Below, in pieces: positions 26,270 through 37,123 of a stretch of DNA of 64,000 nucleotides (its first letter is position 1; each line of letters starts with the position of its first letter). The stretch comes from Linanthus parryae (taxonomy: Eukaryota > Streptophyta > Magnoliopsida > Ericales > Polemoniaceae). Under the pieces are notes generated by a model. That model searched no databases. It saw nothing but the letters and a program-made list of their open reading frames with translations, and was not told where the DNA came from. The stretch is taken from NCBI GenBank assembly GCA_023055425.1, contig JALGPY010000001.1:111643057-111707056 (forward strand), read 5' to 3'. Made by a program: the position numbers and the translations under genes.

Positions 26270-26290
26270 AACTGGCACGCCCAGTGGGAC
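26270..26290 (+). other. Primer binding site region of Tat element 1
   Basis: Directly after the LTR the sequence ACTGGCACGCCCAGTGGGAC is a typical start of a plant retroelement primer site. The tRNA was not determined. Confidence 0.6.
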
Positions 26291-26397
26291 CTATTTCTCT
26301 CCTCATCTTTTAAGCCTAAAAAAAAACAAGAGAAAAAAAGTTTGAAAGAAAGCAAAAAAACAACAAGAACAAGCAGTATGTTAAATGTTTCTGCTTC

Positions 26398-27399
26398 TTG
26401 TCGCTTTCTTACCCTCTAAAACTCTGTTGCAGGTTCGAGAAAGTTAATGAAGCTTCTGCAAAACAGGCTGCATTTCAAGTCTTGGGATCTTGGAAGGAGA
26501 AGCTCCTTTCCCCCGTGTCGGTGGCCTTGCAGGAGCGGACTCCGTTTGGGGTCCTCGCTCCAAAAAGAGGTCATGGCGCTGGGTATGGGAGCCAACTCTC
26601 TCGAGAGATCCCTGCAAAAAATCTGCTTTCGCAGGAAGCGAAAGATGTGCTCCAGGGAGCCAACTACCTGGTTCAGGTTGCGAGAGGGTATCTCTCGATC
26701 CGAAAGACAACCAGGGCCTGGAGGCTTATGGAGTTAGCCAAGCGGGCTGAGAGGGCTGCGGTTCTCGCCGGTGAAGTGGCTTTGGTTGGTTCATTGCCAA
26801 TGACCGTGGAAGGGCTCTTGAAAGAAGCCAGGGAGCACAACGCTCGAGCCGATAAGGCTCGAGAAGCCGTTTCAGCAGAAAACATGAGAATAATCCGGGA
26901 GATAGGACGGAAAGTTACCGTCCGGGAATCCCAAAAGATTGCGGCTAATGAGGTTCGGGCTAAACGCCTCGAAACTGCTTCGGTCACACCACCGGCTGAT
27001 ACAGTTCGGGTTAAACACCTTGAAACTGCTTCGGTCACACTACCGGCTGATGTGGTTGGGGTTAAACACCCTAAAACCACTTTGGTCAAAATCTGGGCTG
27101 ATGTGGTTGGGGTTAAACACCCTAAAACCACTTTGGTCAAAATCCGGGCTGATGAGGTTCGGGCTAAACACCCTAAAACCGCTTCGGTCACAATCCAAAC
27201 CGATATGGTCCGGGCTAAAAGCCCTGGAACCGCTTCGGTTAAACCCTCGGCTGAAGAGATGTGGGTTAGACACCCCAAAATCTCTTCGGACAGGCGAGAG
27301 ACCATAAGGGCTAGGGTCCAAAACCACGGCATCCCCTTTGGCCAAGCCGGTACGAGTCTCCGAAGCTCATCGGGACGAAGACATGGTGGCCAGGGATAG
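26398..27399 (+). CDS. ORF ahead of gag in Tat element 1, repeat-rich
   Basis: An open frame of 333 aa with no recognised domain. Residues about 180-300 consist of a 17-aa unit repeated about seven times, built on VKHPKT and encoded by a 51-bp tandem repeat (26944-27290). Tat/Ogre elements often carry such an extra ORF before gag, of unknown role. Several sizeable frames on the other strand are shadows of the repeat. Confidence 0.55.
   Translation: MSLSYPLKLCCRFEKVNEASAKQAAFQVLGSWKEKLLSPVSVALQERTPFGVLAPKRGHGAGYGSQLSREIPAKNLLSQEAKDVLQGANYLVQVARGYLSIRKTTRAWRLMELAKRAERAAVLAGEVALVGSLPMTVEGLLKEAREHNARADKAREAVSAENMRIIREIGRKVTVRESQKIAANEVRAKRLETASVTPPADTVRVKHLETASVTLPADVVGVKHPKTTLVKIWADVVGVKHPKTTLVKIRADEVRAKHPKTASVTIQTDMVRAKSPGTASVKPSAEEMWVRHPKISSDRRETIRARVQNHGIPFGQAGTSLRSSSGRRHGGQG
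26944..27290 (+). repeat. 51-bp coding tandem repeat, about seven units
   Basis: Units such as GCTGATGTGGTTGGGGTTAA recur every 51 bp without breaking the frame. Copies differ at several positions, so the array is not very recent. Confidence 0.85.
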
Positions 27400-27528
27400 C
27401 AAACTAATCCCTCGTCACGGTCAAGAAACGGTTACGGTTATGCCAGTAGGGGTCCGCCTCAAACAGGGGAAACCAAAGGGCAGACAAAATGCAAAACCGA
27501 CGTTGCAAATAACGTCGCATCAAATGTC

Positions 27529-29682
27529 TTGAAGGCAATCGAGAAGGCATTAGGAGAAAATAGTAACTCTGGAAAGAATAGTGAATCTCCTATTTTTCCA
27601 CTACGAGAAAGTAAAGGGAAGGGGAAAATAGTTGAAAATCAACCGACCTCTTCGGCACCAATCGGAAAGCAATTAATAATGAGTGATACTCGTAGAACAA
27701 GGTCAGGACCCGTCACTCGGTCCATGACCGGGGGCCTTGAAGCTCGTAGTATTATAAACCCATTATTTGAGGAGGACGATCAAAGTTCCGCCACAAAAAG
27801 AGACAATGCAGTATCGGTCATGATGACCGACGTCGATGATGATGAAGAATCGACGCAAAGCCAACTTGTTATGCTCCGAGAGCAGTTGGAGCGCAAAAAT
27901 AAAGAAATGGTTCTCATGGCTGAGGAGAGAAAGACTTTGCAAGCGCAACTAGCAAGCCTCGGAAGTGGAACAAGCTCTGGACCTCCTAGGCCAGTTATCC
28001 CACCTACAACGCAGGGGGTATCGCAAGGGATGCAAGCAACTCCACGATTTGAGACCCCCAACGCATCTTACCCGGACATCCAAGACATAGGAATCAACGG
28101 TTTTAGCCCAATGCGAATGACGTTGATCGATGACATGGTCACTAAGAGAGTCCAAAAGGTTAGAGAAAAAGATGAAGAGGGGTTACAAGTGATTACGAAA
28201 CCCTATCCAGCATGGGTAGATAAGGTTTCTTTTCCTCCCGGGTATGTTCAACCAGAGTTCAAAATGTTCAATGGAACCGGTGACCCGAGACAGCACTTAG
28301 CCCACTTTCTCTCAAGGTGCGGACCCATTGCACACAATGAAGCCCTGTGTTTGCAATTGTTTGTGCAGTCACTGGAGGACGTCGGATTTACATGGTACTC
28401 CCAATTGCCGGAGGGATCTATCCCGGATTGGAGCACTATGACGAAGGAATTCCTCAAACAAATCTGCAATAACCAAAGAAGAGTAGGGGTACCAGAACTA
28501 ATTGAAACCAAGCAACGAGACAACGATCCAGTCATGGACTTCATAGAAAGGTAGAGATCCCTTACCTTTGCTTGTCCTAAAAAGTTCACGCAAAAAGAAC
28601 TCATAAGGATGTGTCTTAACAACTTTAGGCACGAGTTGTCCATCTCCTTGATGGCACAGTCCTTTGACGGCTTCAATGACCTATGCACCAAAGCCCATGA
28701 TATGGAACTCCATCTCGGCAAGAGAAGAAGGTCGAGGTTTTCGGACAAAATCGAATCCTCAACAGCCGCAGTGGTCGAGACCAAGAGGAAGAATCTTGTG
28801 GTCGTGGGGGTTAAGAAACCAGCAGAGACAAGAAAGTCATCTATTCAGGAAAGATTAAGAAAGACTTATTCTTTAATTGATGACCTTGTAGAAGATCTGT
28901 TCGGGGACCTTGTTGAACAAGACTTGATTGTGCTTCTAGAAGCTAAGAGGCCACATGAAGTGGGGAGGACTGACGACCCTAAATATTGTCCATACCACAG
29001 GCTAATCGGGCATTGCCTAAAGGATTGCTTTGTGTTAAAGGACAAGATCCAAGAGTTGTTGGACTCTAAAAACATTGAGTTACCTCCGTCCGAGAGGCTG
29101 GCAGCAAATGCCACCACCCTTCAGGAAGAAAATGGAGGTGAGTGGACAATCTATAAATCAAGAAGATCGAGGAATAGCCGCGATGCAAAGGGGAAAAGTC
29201 AAAACAAATCCAGCACCCCGAGAGCAACGGCCAAAAATAAGAAGGCATCCAAGCCGCGAAAGAAAAAGCCCCTAAGCAAAGACGAGGAAGGACCGTGGGA
29301 GCAAGTTCATCGGGACCCTGTAGTGCTAGAAGAGTACATGCCACCCCAGTATCAGAATCCTGAAATGATTTTGCGGCTCGAAGAAAGGAGCAACCCAATT
29401 GCGATGCCATGCTTGGCCGTCACAGTCCAAGGGGTTGAGACGAGAGAGGAAGAAAAGACTCCTCCAAATGATAACTCTACACCTGCAACGCGTGAATTCA
29501 GCCTGTTTCCTTTGGACTATTACATGAACTCTCCGAGACGGCTCCACGCCTCTAGTGGCAATGAGGTGGGAAACCAAAGTAAAGCACAAAGATGCTTACA
29601 GTTTTGGGATAAAGAGCCTAAGTCTCCCCCTCGGAAAATGAAGTCCATGTGGATCGATCGAGTGATAGCGAATTGGGGCTAA
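27529..29682 (+). pseudogene. gag of Tat element 1, with internal stop
   Basis: The retrotransposon gag domain runs from about PYPAWVDKVSFPPGY to the region after FIER, where a TAG codon at 28552-28554 breaks the frame. Reading continues in the same frame to 29682 with RMCLNNFRHELSISLM and the zinc-knuckle-like YCPYHRLIGHCLKDC. An N-terminal coiled region has LREQLERKNKEMVLMAEER. The TAG is compatible with a G-to-A change in a Trp codon. Confidence 0.8.
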
Positions 29683-30422
29683 ATTACCCTCTAGCTAGCT
29701 TCCCCCCTTACTCATCAACTAAAATACAAGACTCGGACAACATCTCCGAGCTTTGTCCATGCAACGTCATAACAGTTGACGTCGACTTCGCCGGAAGAGC
29801 GGTTCACGTCAAAAGGGATCCGGAAGACTACAATAAGACATTCTTAAAAACATGGACCGGAGATGACGAGGCCCGACTATCCATAGCACTAAAGGAAAAT
29901 ATTCCCGAGGTACCTGTCATGCCAAAAGGAAACCCATATCTACGTTGGGTAGATGCGGTCCCGTTCCCGGCTGGGTATGCAATACCCATGTTTCTTACCT
30001 ACCACGGAGTGGGATGCCCGAGGCGTCATCTCGTCCGTTATCTAGCTGCATGTGAGAACACAATAAGCAATCAAGCTTTGCTCATGCGAAAATTTGTCCT
30101 CTCTTTGGAGGAGCAGGCAGAAGATTGGTACTTCAGTCTCCCGAGAAAATCTATCGCTGACTGGGATACCATGGCAGAGAGGTTTTATAAAAGGTTCTAC
30201 CCTGCAAGCCGCCTTGATGACCGTCAGTCTTCAGTTGGCTCGGTGAACATGGTTCAAATCAGCAAGGAAGACAAGGGAGAAAATCAAGTGATTGCTAGTG
30301 TATGTCCCGCATTCCTTACGTACAAGAGGCGCGCGAAAGTCAGCACGCCTGAAGGCACTCAAACACAAAAGATAGGGGAAGTTCAACCCGAAGAGGAACA
30401 GGTAAAGTATGATGTTCTTTAA
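29649..30422 (+). pseudogene. Second gag-like domain of Tat element 1
   Basis: In another frame just after the first gag. Its core has YLRWVDAVPFPAGYAIPMF, RRHLVRYLAACE, DWYFSLPRKSIADWDTM and RFYKRFYP, which line up one by one with the first gag domain (YPAWVDKVSFPPGY, RQHLAHFLSRCG, TWYSQLPEGSIPDWSTM, EFLKQI). The frame is closed by TAA at 30420-30422 and reading continues beyond it. Two gag cores in tandem in one element are unusual. Confidence 0.7.
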
Positions 30423-30611
30423 CACCTCAAGAAAATTCCAGCACTCTTGAGTGTGTATGATGCCCTTCGAATGTCGCATGAGCTTCGAAAGTCTTTGATA
30501 TACGCTTTATCCAAGCCAGAAGACTTCCAGGGGACAGTCACCGACAGTCAAGAAAGTGTGATCGCATGCTTGTCCGCAATCACATTTGGGGACGACGACA
30601 TGTACGTCTAG

Positions 30612-31277
30612 GTGACCGACCATAACCGCCCGCTGTTCATCACCGGGTCCATCTACGACACCAAAATATCAAGGGTTTTGGTAGATGGAGGGTCAGCTGT
30701 GAATCTTTTGCCAAGAAGGGCTTTAAGCTTAATGGGTCTGAAAGTGTCTCATTTGCAACCGAGTCGTTTGGTGATCCAGGGGTTTAACCAAAATGAGAAA
30801 AAACCCTTAGGAAAGATCAGGTTGCGTACAAAATTCGGCGAAATCGAAGACAACACCGAGTTCCTCGTAATTGATGTTGATACTTCGTATAATGCAATGC
30901 TTGGACGCCCTTGGGTGCACGATAACAGAGCTGTACCCTCAACTTACCATCAATGCATCAAATTCCCATTACCCTCGCCAAGAAATGTAGGGGTAATCAT
31001 CGCAGACCATGACCCTTTCAACGGGTTAGAAGCCTACTACGCTGACGCACACTTTTACCAAACGAAATCAGTGAAAGAAGAGAAAGAAGTGTCAAGGCCT
31101 ATGGTCGGGGTAAGTAATAGGCAACCCCCTCCTCCTCCGAAGACCTTTCGGTATGTCCCGAAGTCTGAAAGGAAGCCCAGGGCAAGTTCCTTAGCACATG
31201 TGGACCCAGTTGCGAAGCTGAAGATAAATCACTTTGCCACTTCAGAAAACCGAATGCTCTATGGTAGAAACCTATAG
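30612..31277 (+). pseudogene. Aspartic protease region of Tat element 1
   Basis: The retropepsin signature VLVDGGSAVNLLP is at about 30680-30720, with the flap-like region TEFLVIDVDTSYNAMLGRPW behind it. The frame before it is cut by TAG at 30609-30611, and stops follow at 31275. Related pieces continue in other frames to 31843 as the linker to reverse transcriptase. Confidence 0.8.
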
Positions 31278-31855
31278 TAAGTTCGTGGTCCCAGCCAAAG
31301 GAGAAGGCTCTAAGCAAATTCGTTTCCATGCACTCGGAGATATCGAGAAGAGTGGTCCTGAGATGAGCCAAAGCATGGAGGAGGTGTGCACGAGATTCAA
31401 GAAACCCATTTTTAGCACAAGAACGACCGAAATGTTGGTAAAAGTAGGCTTGGACCCTGAAAGGCTTGATGGAAGGGGCTCCTCGATCGAATATTAACGT
31501 CTTCCAAGAGAAAGGCTTTAAGAAACGAACTCCTATCAAAGCCACTAAAGAAGGCTTAGGATACAAACGACCCTGTTGCTCGGAAGAAGCATCAGTAAAT
31601 ATGACAACTTCTCATCAGGGTGCGAGCCTGTATGAAGAAGGAACTAATCCTACTTCTCAAGAAGATTCAGATTTGAGCGACGAAGAAGCTAAGCCTGCTC
31701 CATTAGAATTGGAGGACGGTGGGCAAGCCACCGCAGATGAACTCCGTGAAGTTAATCTGGGTGACGACGTGAACAGAAGGCCGACGTTCATAAATTCCAA
31801 TCTGACAAACGAAGAAGCCTCAAGTTACATCTCTTTCCTTTAGGAATATAAATAT

Positions 31856-33315
31856 GTGTTCGCCTGGAGTTACGAGGAAATGCCTGGACTCGATCCGGAA
31901 ATAGCCGTACATAGGCTTGCGGTTTCCACGAGAAAGAGGCCTGTAAAACAAGTTCAAAGACGAACTCGCCCGGAGCTAACCACCCAGATAGAAATGGAGG
32001 TGGAGAAGCTCATCAAGGCCGGTTTCATCCGAGAAGTTAAGTACCCTACGTGGCTGGCCAACATATTTCCCATGAAGAAGAAGAACGGCCAAATTAGAGT
32101 GTGTATCGATTTTCGGGACTTAAACGAAGCATGTCCAAAAGACGACTTTCCCTTTCCCATAACAGAGCTCTTGGTAGATGCAACCACTGGTTACGAAACC
32201 CTATCCTTCATGGACGGGTATTCGGGGTATAAACAAATTCGGATGGCTCCTGAAGACGAAGAATTGACAGCTTTCAGGACACCCAAAGGCGTATTCTGTT
32301 ACAAAGTAATGCCCTTTGGTCTTAAAAACGCGGGGGCCACCTATCAAAGAGCTATGAAAGTAATCTTCAACGACATACTGCATGATATTGTTGAATGCTA
32401 TGTCGATGACCTAGTCGTGAAGACTAGGAGAAGAGAAGATCACCTCAAGGACCTGAGGGAAATTTTTGAAAGCTTGAGGCGCCACAACCTCAGGATGAAC
32501 CCTTTAAAATGTGCCTTTGGGATCTCTTCGGGAAAATTCCTCGGATTTGTAGTCCGAAGTAGGGGTATTGAAGTTGACCCCGCTAAAACAAAGGCGATCA
32601 TTGATATGCCCCCACCAAAAAACCTTAGGGAGTTAAAAGGACTGCAAGGGAGGCTAGCCTACATAAGGAGATTCATATCGAATCTCGCTGGACGATGTAT
32701 GCCATTTTCCAGACTTATGAAGAAAGGGGTGCCTTATGAATGGGATGAGGCTTGCCAAAATGTTTTTGATAGCATCAAAAGGTACTTGGTGAATCCACCT
32801 GTTCTCATGAGCCCAATAAAGGGAAAGCCTTTGATTTTATACATCACGGCTCTCGACAATTTTCTCGGTGCTCTATTGGCTCAACAAAATGAACAAGGAA
32901 AAGAAAATTCATTGTACTACTTAAGTCGGACTTTGGTGGGGCAGAAATTAACTATTCTCCCATCGAAAAGATTTGCTTGGCCTTGGTGTTCGCGCTGCAA
33001 AAGCTTAAACACTACGTGTCTGAACACGAAGTTAAGCTGATATCTAAAGCCGATCCGCTAAAGTACATACTCTCGCGTCCCGTCCTTAATGGGAGGATCG
33101 CAAAATGGGTTGTACTTCTTCAGCAATTCGACATCGAGTATGTCCCTCAAAAGGCGATAAAGGGACAAGCCTTGGCAGATTTCTTGGCTGCACACCCTAT
33201 CCCAGATGACTCACCCTTAGCAACAGACCTTCCAGACGAAGATGTGATGGCGGTAGATGTGCAAAAAGGATGGGAAATGTACTTTGATGAGCTTCAAGAA
33301 GCCCTGATGGGATGA
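31856..33315 (+). pseudogene. Reverse transcriptase and RNase H of Tat element 1
   Basis: The reverse transcriptase has VRVCIDFRDLNEACPKDDFP-type sequence, FMDGYSGYKQI and the catalytic YVDDLVVK near 32400. The frame shifts by one base near 32940 (between 31856-33040 and 32977-33315), within the start of RNase H, whose end shows YVPQKAIKGQALADFLAAHP. Non-functional as a single protein. Confidence 0.85.
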
Positions 33316-35003
33316 AGCAAGAAAACGTTAAAAACAATAAGTCAGGGATTGGTGTTGTTTTCATCACACTAGAAAACGCAGTCATCCCACATTCTTTGGC
33401 ACTTAGCGAAGGGTGCTCCAACAATGAGGCCGAGTATGAAGCCATTATCGCCGGATTAGAGCTCGCCCTCCAGATCCCCATTGAAGAGTTAACAATATAT
33501 GGGGACTCTGAATTGGTGATTAAACAGTTACGAGGAGAGTACATCGTGAAAAAGGCGAGCCTCGTCCCATACTATGAGAGGGCGGTACTCTCACAGTTCA
33601 AGAAAATACACATCTTCCATGTGAGGAGGGGGGTAAATGCTCAAGCCGACGCGCTAGCAAGCCTGGCAGCGTCCCTAACTCTTCCCGACAACAAAACACT
33701 TGAGGTCATTGTAGGGGAAAGGAGAGTTTTGACACCGCTTAAACAAGCCCCGAATACAGTCCAAGTCTTGACACTCTCCACAAATGAAGACGGTGAGGAT
33801 TGGTGGGACGTGTTCATCAACTATCTTCAAAATGGGAGACTTCCAGAAGATAAAGCGAAGAAAGCGGAAATAAGGCGTTGTTCGACTAAGTTTGTCATGT
33901 TGAAAGACGTCCTTTATAAAAGGTCGCTCGATGGCATATATCTACGTTGCATTGCCGGAAATGCAACCAAAGAAGCCATGGCTGAAGTCCATGCAGGGAC
34001 ATGTGGTGCTCACCAAGGCGGTCCAAAGTTGCACATGCAACTCAAAAGGCTGGGGTATTATTGGCCCACTATGATTGCAGATTGCATTGACTATGAAAAA
34101 AGATGTCAAGTATGTCAATACCATGGTGACTTCATTCACCAACCCCCCGAGCCCTTACATGTCACGACTGCCTCGTGGCCTTTTGCGTCGTGGGTTATGG
34201 ATATCATCGGACTATTCGTTTCTCCTTCATCAAAGGGGTATCGATACATCCTTACTGCCACTGAATACTTCTCTAAGTGGGCAGAGGCTGTCGCTCTAAA
34301 AGACTTCAAGAGCTCGACGGTTGTCGAATTTGTCCGAACTCATATCATCTACAGGTTCGGAGTTCTTGACAGAGTCATTGCAGACAATGGGCAACCATTT
34401 CGAAGCGATACTCTTCATAAGTTGTACGCTAAGTACAACATCAAATCAAACCACTCTACCAGGTATCATGCTCCCGCCCACGGTCTAGTCGAGGCTTTCA
34501 ACAAGACTCTCAGCAAGATTCTCAAGAAAATGGTTGACAAGAACAAGAAAACATGGCCGGAGAAGCTATAAGAAGCGCTATGGGCCTATCGGACTTCTTA
34601 CAGGACAGCTACTCAAGCTACGCCGTATTCACTTGTCTTTGAAGGTGAGGCAGTCCTACCACTCGAAGTCCAAATGCCTTCCTTGCGAGTGGCGGTGCAA
34701 GAGTCTCTTACTGAGGAAGAGCACGCCAAGCTAAGGTTGGCTGAGCTAGAAAACTTGGATGAAGCGAACGCATTCAACAAGAGAGTACGCCTCCGCTCCT
34801 TCAAGAAAGGGGACTTAGTTCTAATGGTCCAAACTCCAATCATAGTGACCAGACGGACAAAAGGGAAGTTGGAACCTAAATGGGAAGGACCTTATGTGAT
34901 CGAGAAAGTATACTCGAATGGAGCATACTTGTTGATCACTGTAGATGGGGAAAGGATTATACCACCTACTAATGCAAGGTTCCTGAAACGGTACTATCCC
35001 TGA
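33312..35003 (+). pseudogene. Archaeal-type RNase H and integrase of Tat element 1
   Basis: The archaeal-type RNase H shows GIGVVFIT, NNEAEYEAIIAGLELAL, IYGDSELVIKQL and QADALASLAA. The integrase follows with an HHCC-like zinc part, MDIIGLFVSPSSKGYRYI, VIADNGQPF and GLVEAFNKTL. The frame is cut by TAA at 34569-34571 and reopens to 35003 with the C-terminal WEGPYVIEKVYSNGAYLL. The extra RNase H places the element in the Tat lineage. Confidence 0.85.
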
Positions 35004-35177
35004 TAAAGGGCTACTAGGCAAAAAATCTGAAGGGACTCCTAGACAAATTCAGACCCTAGTCCACTAGGTTGAAAATCCGAAAGGGCGGCCTAACATGAAA
35101 TGGACAAAATGACCTGCAAGGTTGAAAACCTGAAAAGGCGGCCAAGCAAATCCTAAGGTCAAAAAAAAAAAAACAGT

Positions 35178-35577
35178 GAACTACGTTCGACTTGATCCCG
35201 AGAGGGTACGTAGGCAACTCGACTTCTATTTTCGAGTTCAGTCCACCTCAAAAAGAAACTTCATGTTTTCCCAAAATGAACTACGTTCGAATTGATCCCG
35301 AGAGGGTACGTAGGCAGCTCGACTTCTACATTTGAGTTCAGTCCACCTCAAAAAAGAAACTTCATGTTCCCCCAAATGAACTACGTTCGACTTGATCCCG
35401 AAAGGGTACGTAGGCAGCTCGACTTCTACATTCGAGTCCAGTCCACATCTTAAAATGAAAATCCAATGTTCCCCAGAGAACTACATTCATCTTGATCACA
35501 AAATGGGTTATATGCAGCTTGAAATCAACTTTCAAGTTCAGTCCACCTTCCTCGAATCTCCCATACGAACGTGTTTT
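35178..35577 (+). repeat. 100-bp tandem repeat, four units
   Basis: Units start at 35178, 35278, 35378 and 35478 with GAACTACGTTCGACTTGATC or a variant. The period is exactly 100 bp and the last unit is the most diverged. Similar repeats between integrase and the 3' LTR are known in Tat-group elements. Confidence 0.9.
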
Positions 35578-36124
35578 TAGCCAAATATGCTTTCACATAA
35601 TGAAAAGGGTTCTTACACCTTGAAATAATTGAGAAGTCCTTAAACTCTCTGAAATGATTCGCCAGTCTCTCCAAAGGGGTTAACCCAAAGCCCAAAATGT
35701 TATGGACCAAAAGGACATGATCAAAAGGGGTTAACCCATTGACAAAACACATAAGCAAAAGAAAAGTCCAAAAGACATTACTAAAGGGGTCGACCCGTGG
35801 ACTGAAATACACAATGGCGGACTCAAAGTCCCAAAAGACACAAGCCGAAGAGGTCAACGAAGTCGTTAATCGAAAGTCTTAAAAGAAGCGTCCCAAGAAA
35901 GTAGCTCGACGTCAAGAAGCATCTCAGCCTCAAAAAGAGAAAGGCCAACAAGCAATGTCCAAACACAAAAAAAAAAATAAAGAAAAGAAGCCCAAAATAA
36001 GAAAAGGGCCAAAATACAAAGAGAACGGGTATGATATGACCCTGAAGACGTCCACAAGGCCGAAGCATAAGCCAGAATTATTCAAGCCATGCATCAGGCT
36101 TCAAACATGATGGTGCCAAGTTTT
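35578..36124 (+). other. 3' non-coding region of Tat element 1
   Basis: Purine-rich sequence without a recognised gene. A short motif AAAGGGGTTAACCC is repeated near 35660, 35730 and 35790. Frames on the minus strand here have no family signature. Confidence 0.6.
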
Positions 36125-36166
36125 CGTGATTTGTGCAAAAGCTTCTTCCCTCTTGCACAAATCACG
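36125..36166 (+). other. Perfect 14-bp hairpin next to the polypurine tract
   Basis: CGTGATTTGTGCAA (36125-36138) and TTGCACAAATCACG (36153-36166) are exact reverse complements around a 14-base loop. The short purine tract and the 3' LTR follow at once. Fold is inferred from sequence. Confidence 0.85.
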
Positions 36167-36175
36167 AGGGGTATT

Positions 36176-37118
36176 TGTTGGCACGTAAATTTCGTCAGCA
36201 GAATTATATATATAAATTATATATAAATTTGTTTTAATTCTTAAAATGCAAAAAAGGGAATTAAAACAACCTGAACCTGGACTGCATTTGACTAACAAGT
36301 CAATGTCCAGGTTCATCAACAGAAAAAACAAATTTATCTGTTGAATATGTGGCAAATCATGGAGATAAGCCTGGATTAAAGAGATAAATTCCCTCCCTTA
36401 TCTCTTAAGAGTCCAGTGGATGAAGGGATATCTCTTAAATCTGGAGATAAGAGTCCAGTGGATGAAGGGATATCTCATAAACCTGGAGAGTTTATCCAGA
36501 TCTCTACTAGTAGCCAGCTCCAGACCTCTATAAATAAGAGGTTCCAGAAAGCTCGAAGAGGACTTTTTGGGCTGGAGAGAAATACAGCAGAAAAAAATAG
36601 AGAAAAGCAGAGCAAATATAGAAAGATTTCTGCAGAGGAGAATACAACAACTCTTGACAAATATCCAGGGTTGTTCAAGGCTGCTCATTGCTGCAGAAGG
36701 CAACTCAAAGCTCTGCAGTGAGTCAGATCAAGCAACAAGCCAGAAAGCAAATCCAAGAGCAGCAACCAACAGCAAGTTTCATGGCAGCCACATTCTGTAC
36801 TGCGTAAAAATTTCTAGTTTTTGCTTCAGAAAGGGTTTATCCCTACTGGAAAAATTACAGATCTGTGACACGATGTATGAAAAGATCCTACAATCTTTTT
36901 ATGTTGAATCAATAAAGTTACACTCCAGTTTAAACATTTTTTTAACTGGCAGTTTCTTTTAGGTTTATTATTCAGGGGTGCCTACACATGTAGGGTAATT
37001 AACGGTTCTAAGAATCGAACCGGAAATAGGGGACTCACACGCACAAACACAAATCTGAAACTTATTTGTTTCTATTCCTGGATTTTCGGAAAAGCTAGTG
37101 AAAAATCTGGGTTAAACA
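36176..37118 (+). repeat. 3' LTR of Tat element 1
   Basis: Runs from TGTTGGCACG to GGGTTAAACA, 943 bp. It lacks about 13 bases of the internal repeat present in the 5' LTR and differs by roughly 3%. The TATA-like TATAAATA is at 36529-36536. Confidence 0.9.
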
Positions 37119-37123
37119 ACTGG
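37119..37123. repeat. Target duplication ACTGG, right of Tat element 1
   Basis: Exact copy of 25309-25313. LINE sequence resumes directly after it. Confidence 0.9.

Larger units (their letters stand above)
25314..37118 (+). mobile_element. Tat-lineage Ty3/Gypsy LTR retrotransposon 1, degenerate
   Basis: An 11.8-kb element between perfect ACTGG duplications. Order: 5' LTR, primer site, upstream ORF, gag with a second gag-like domain, protease, reverse transcriptase, RNase H, a second archaeal-type RNase H, integrase, tandem 100-bp repeats, hairpin, polypurine tract, 3' LTR. The extra RNase H and the ORF ahead of gag are marks of the Tat/Ogre group. Several stops and frameshifts show it cannot encode its own movement. 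LTR divergence is roughly 3% by eye. Confidence 0.9.

Noticed and set aside
26673..27332. 219-aa frame on the minus strand
   Set aside because: It is the shadow of the 51-bp coding repeat on the plus strand, and no domain is visible.
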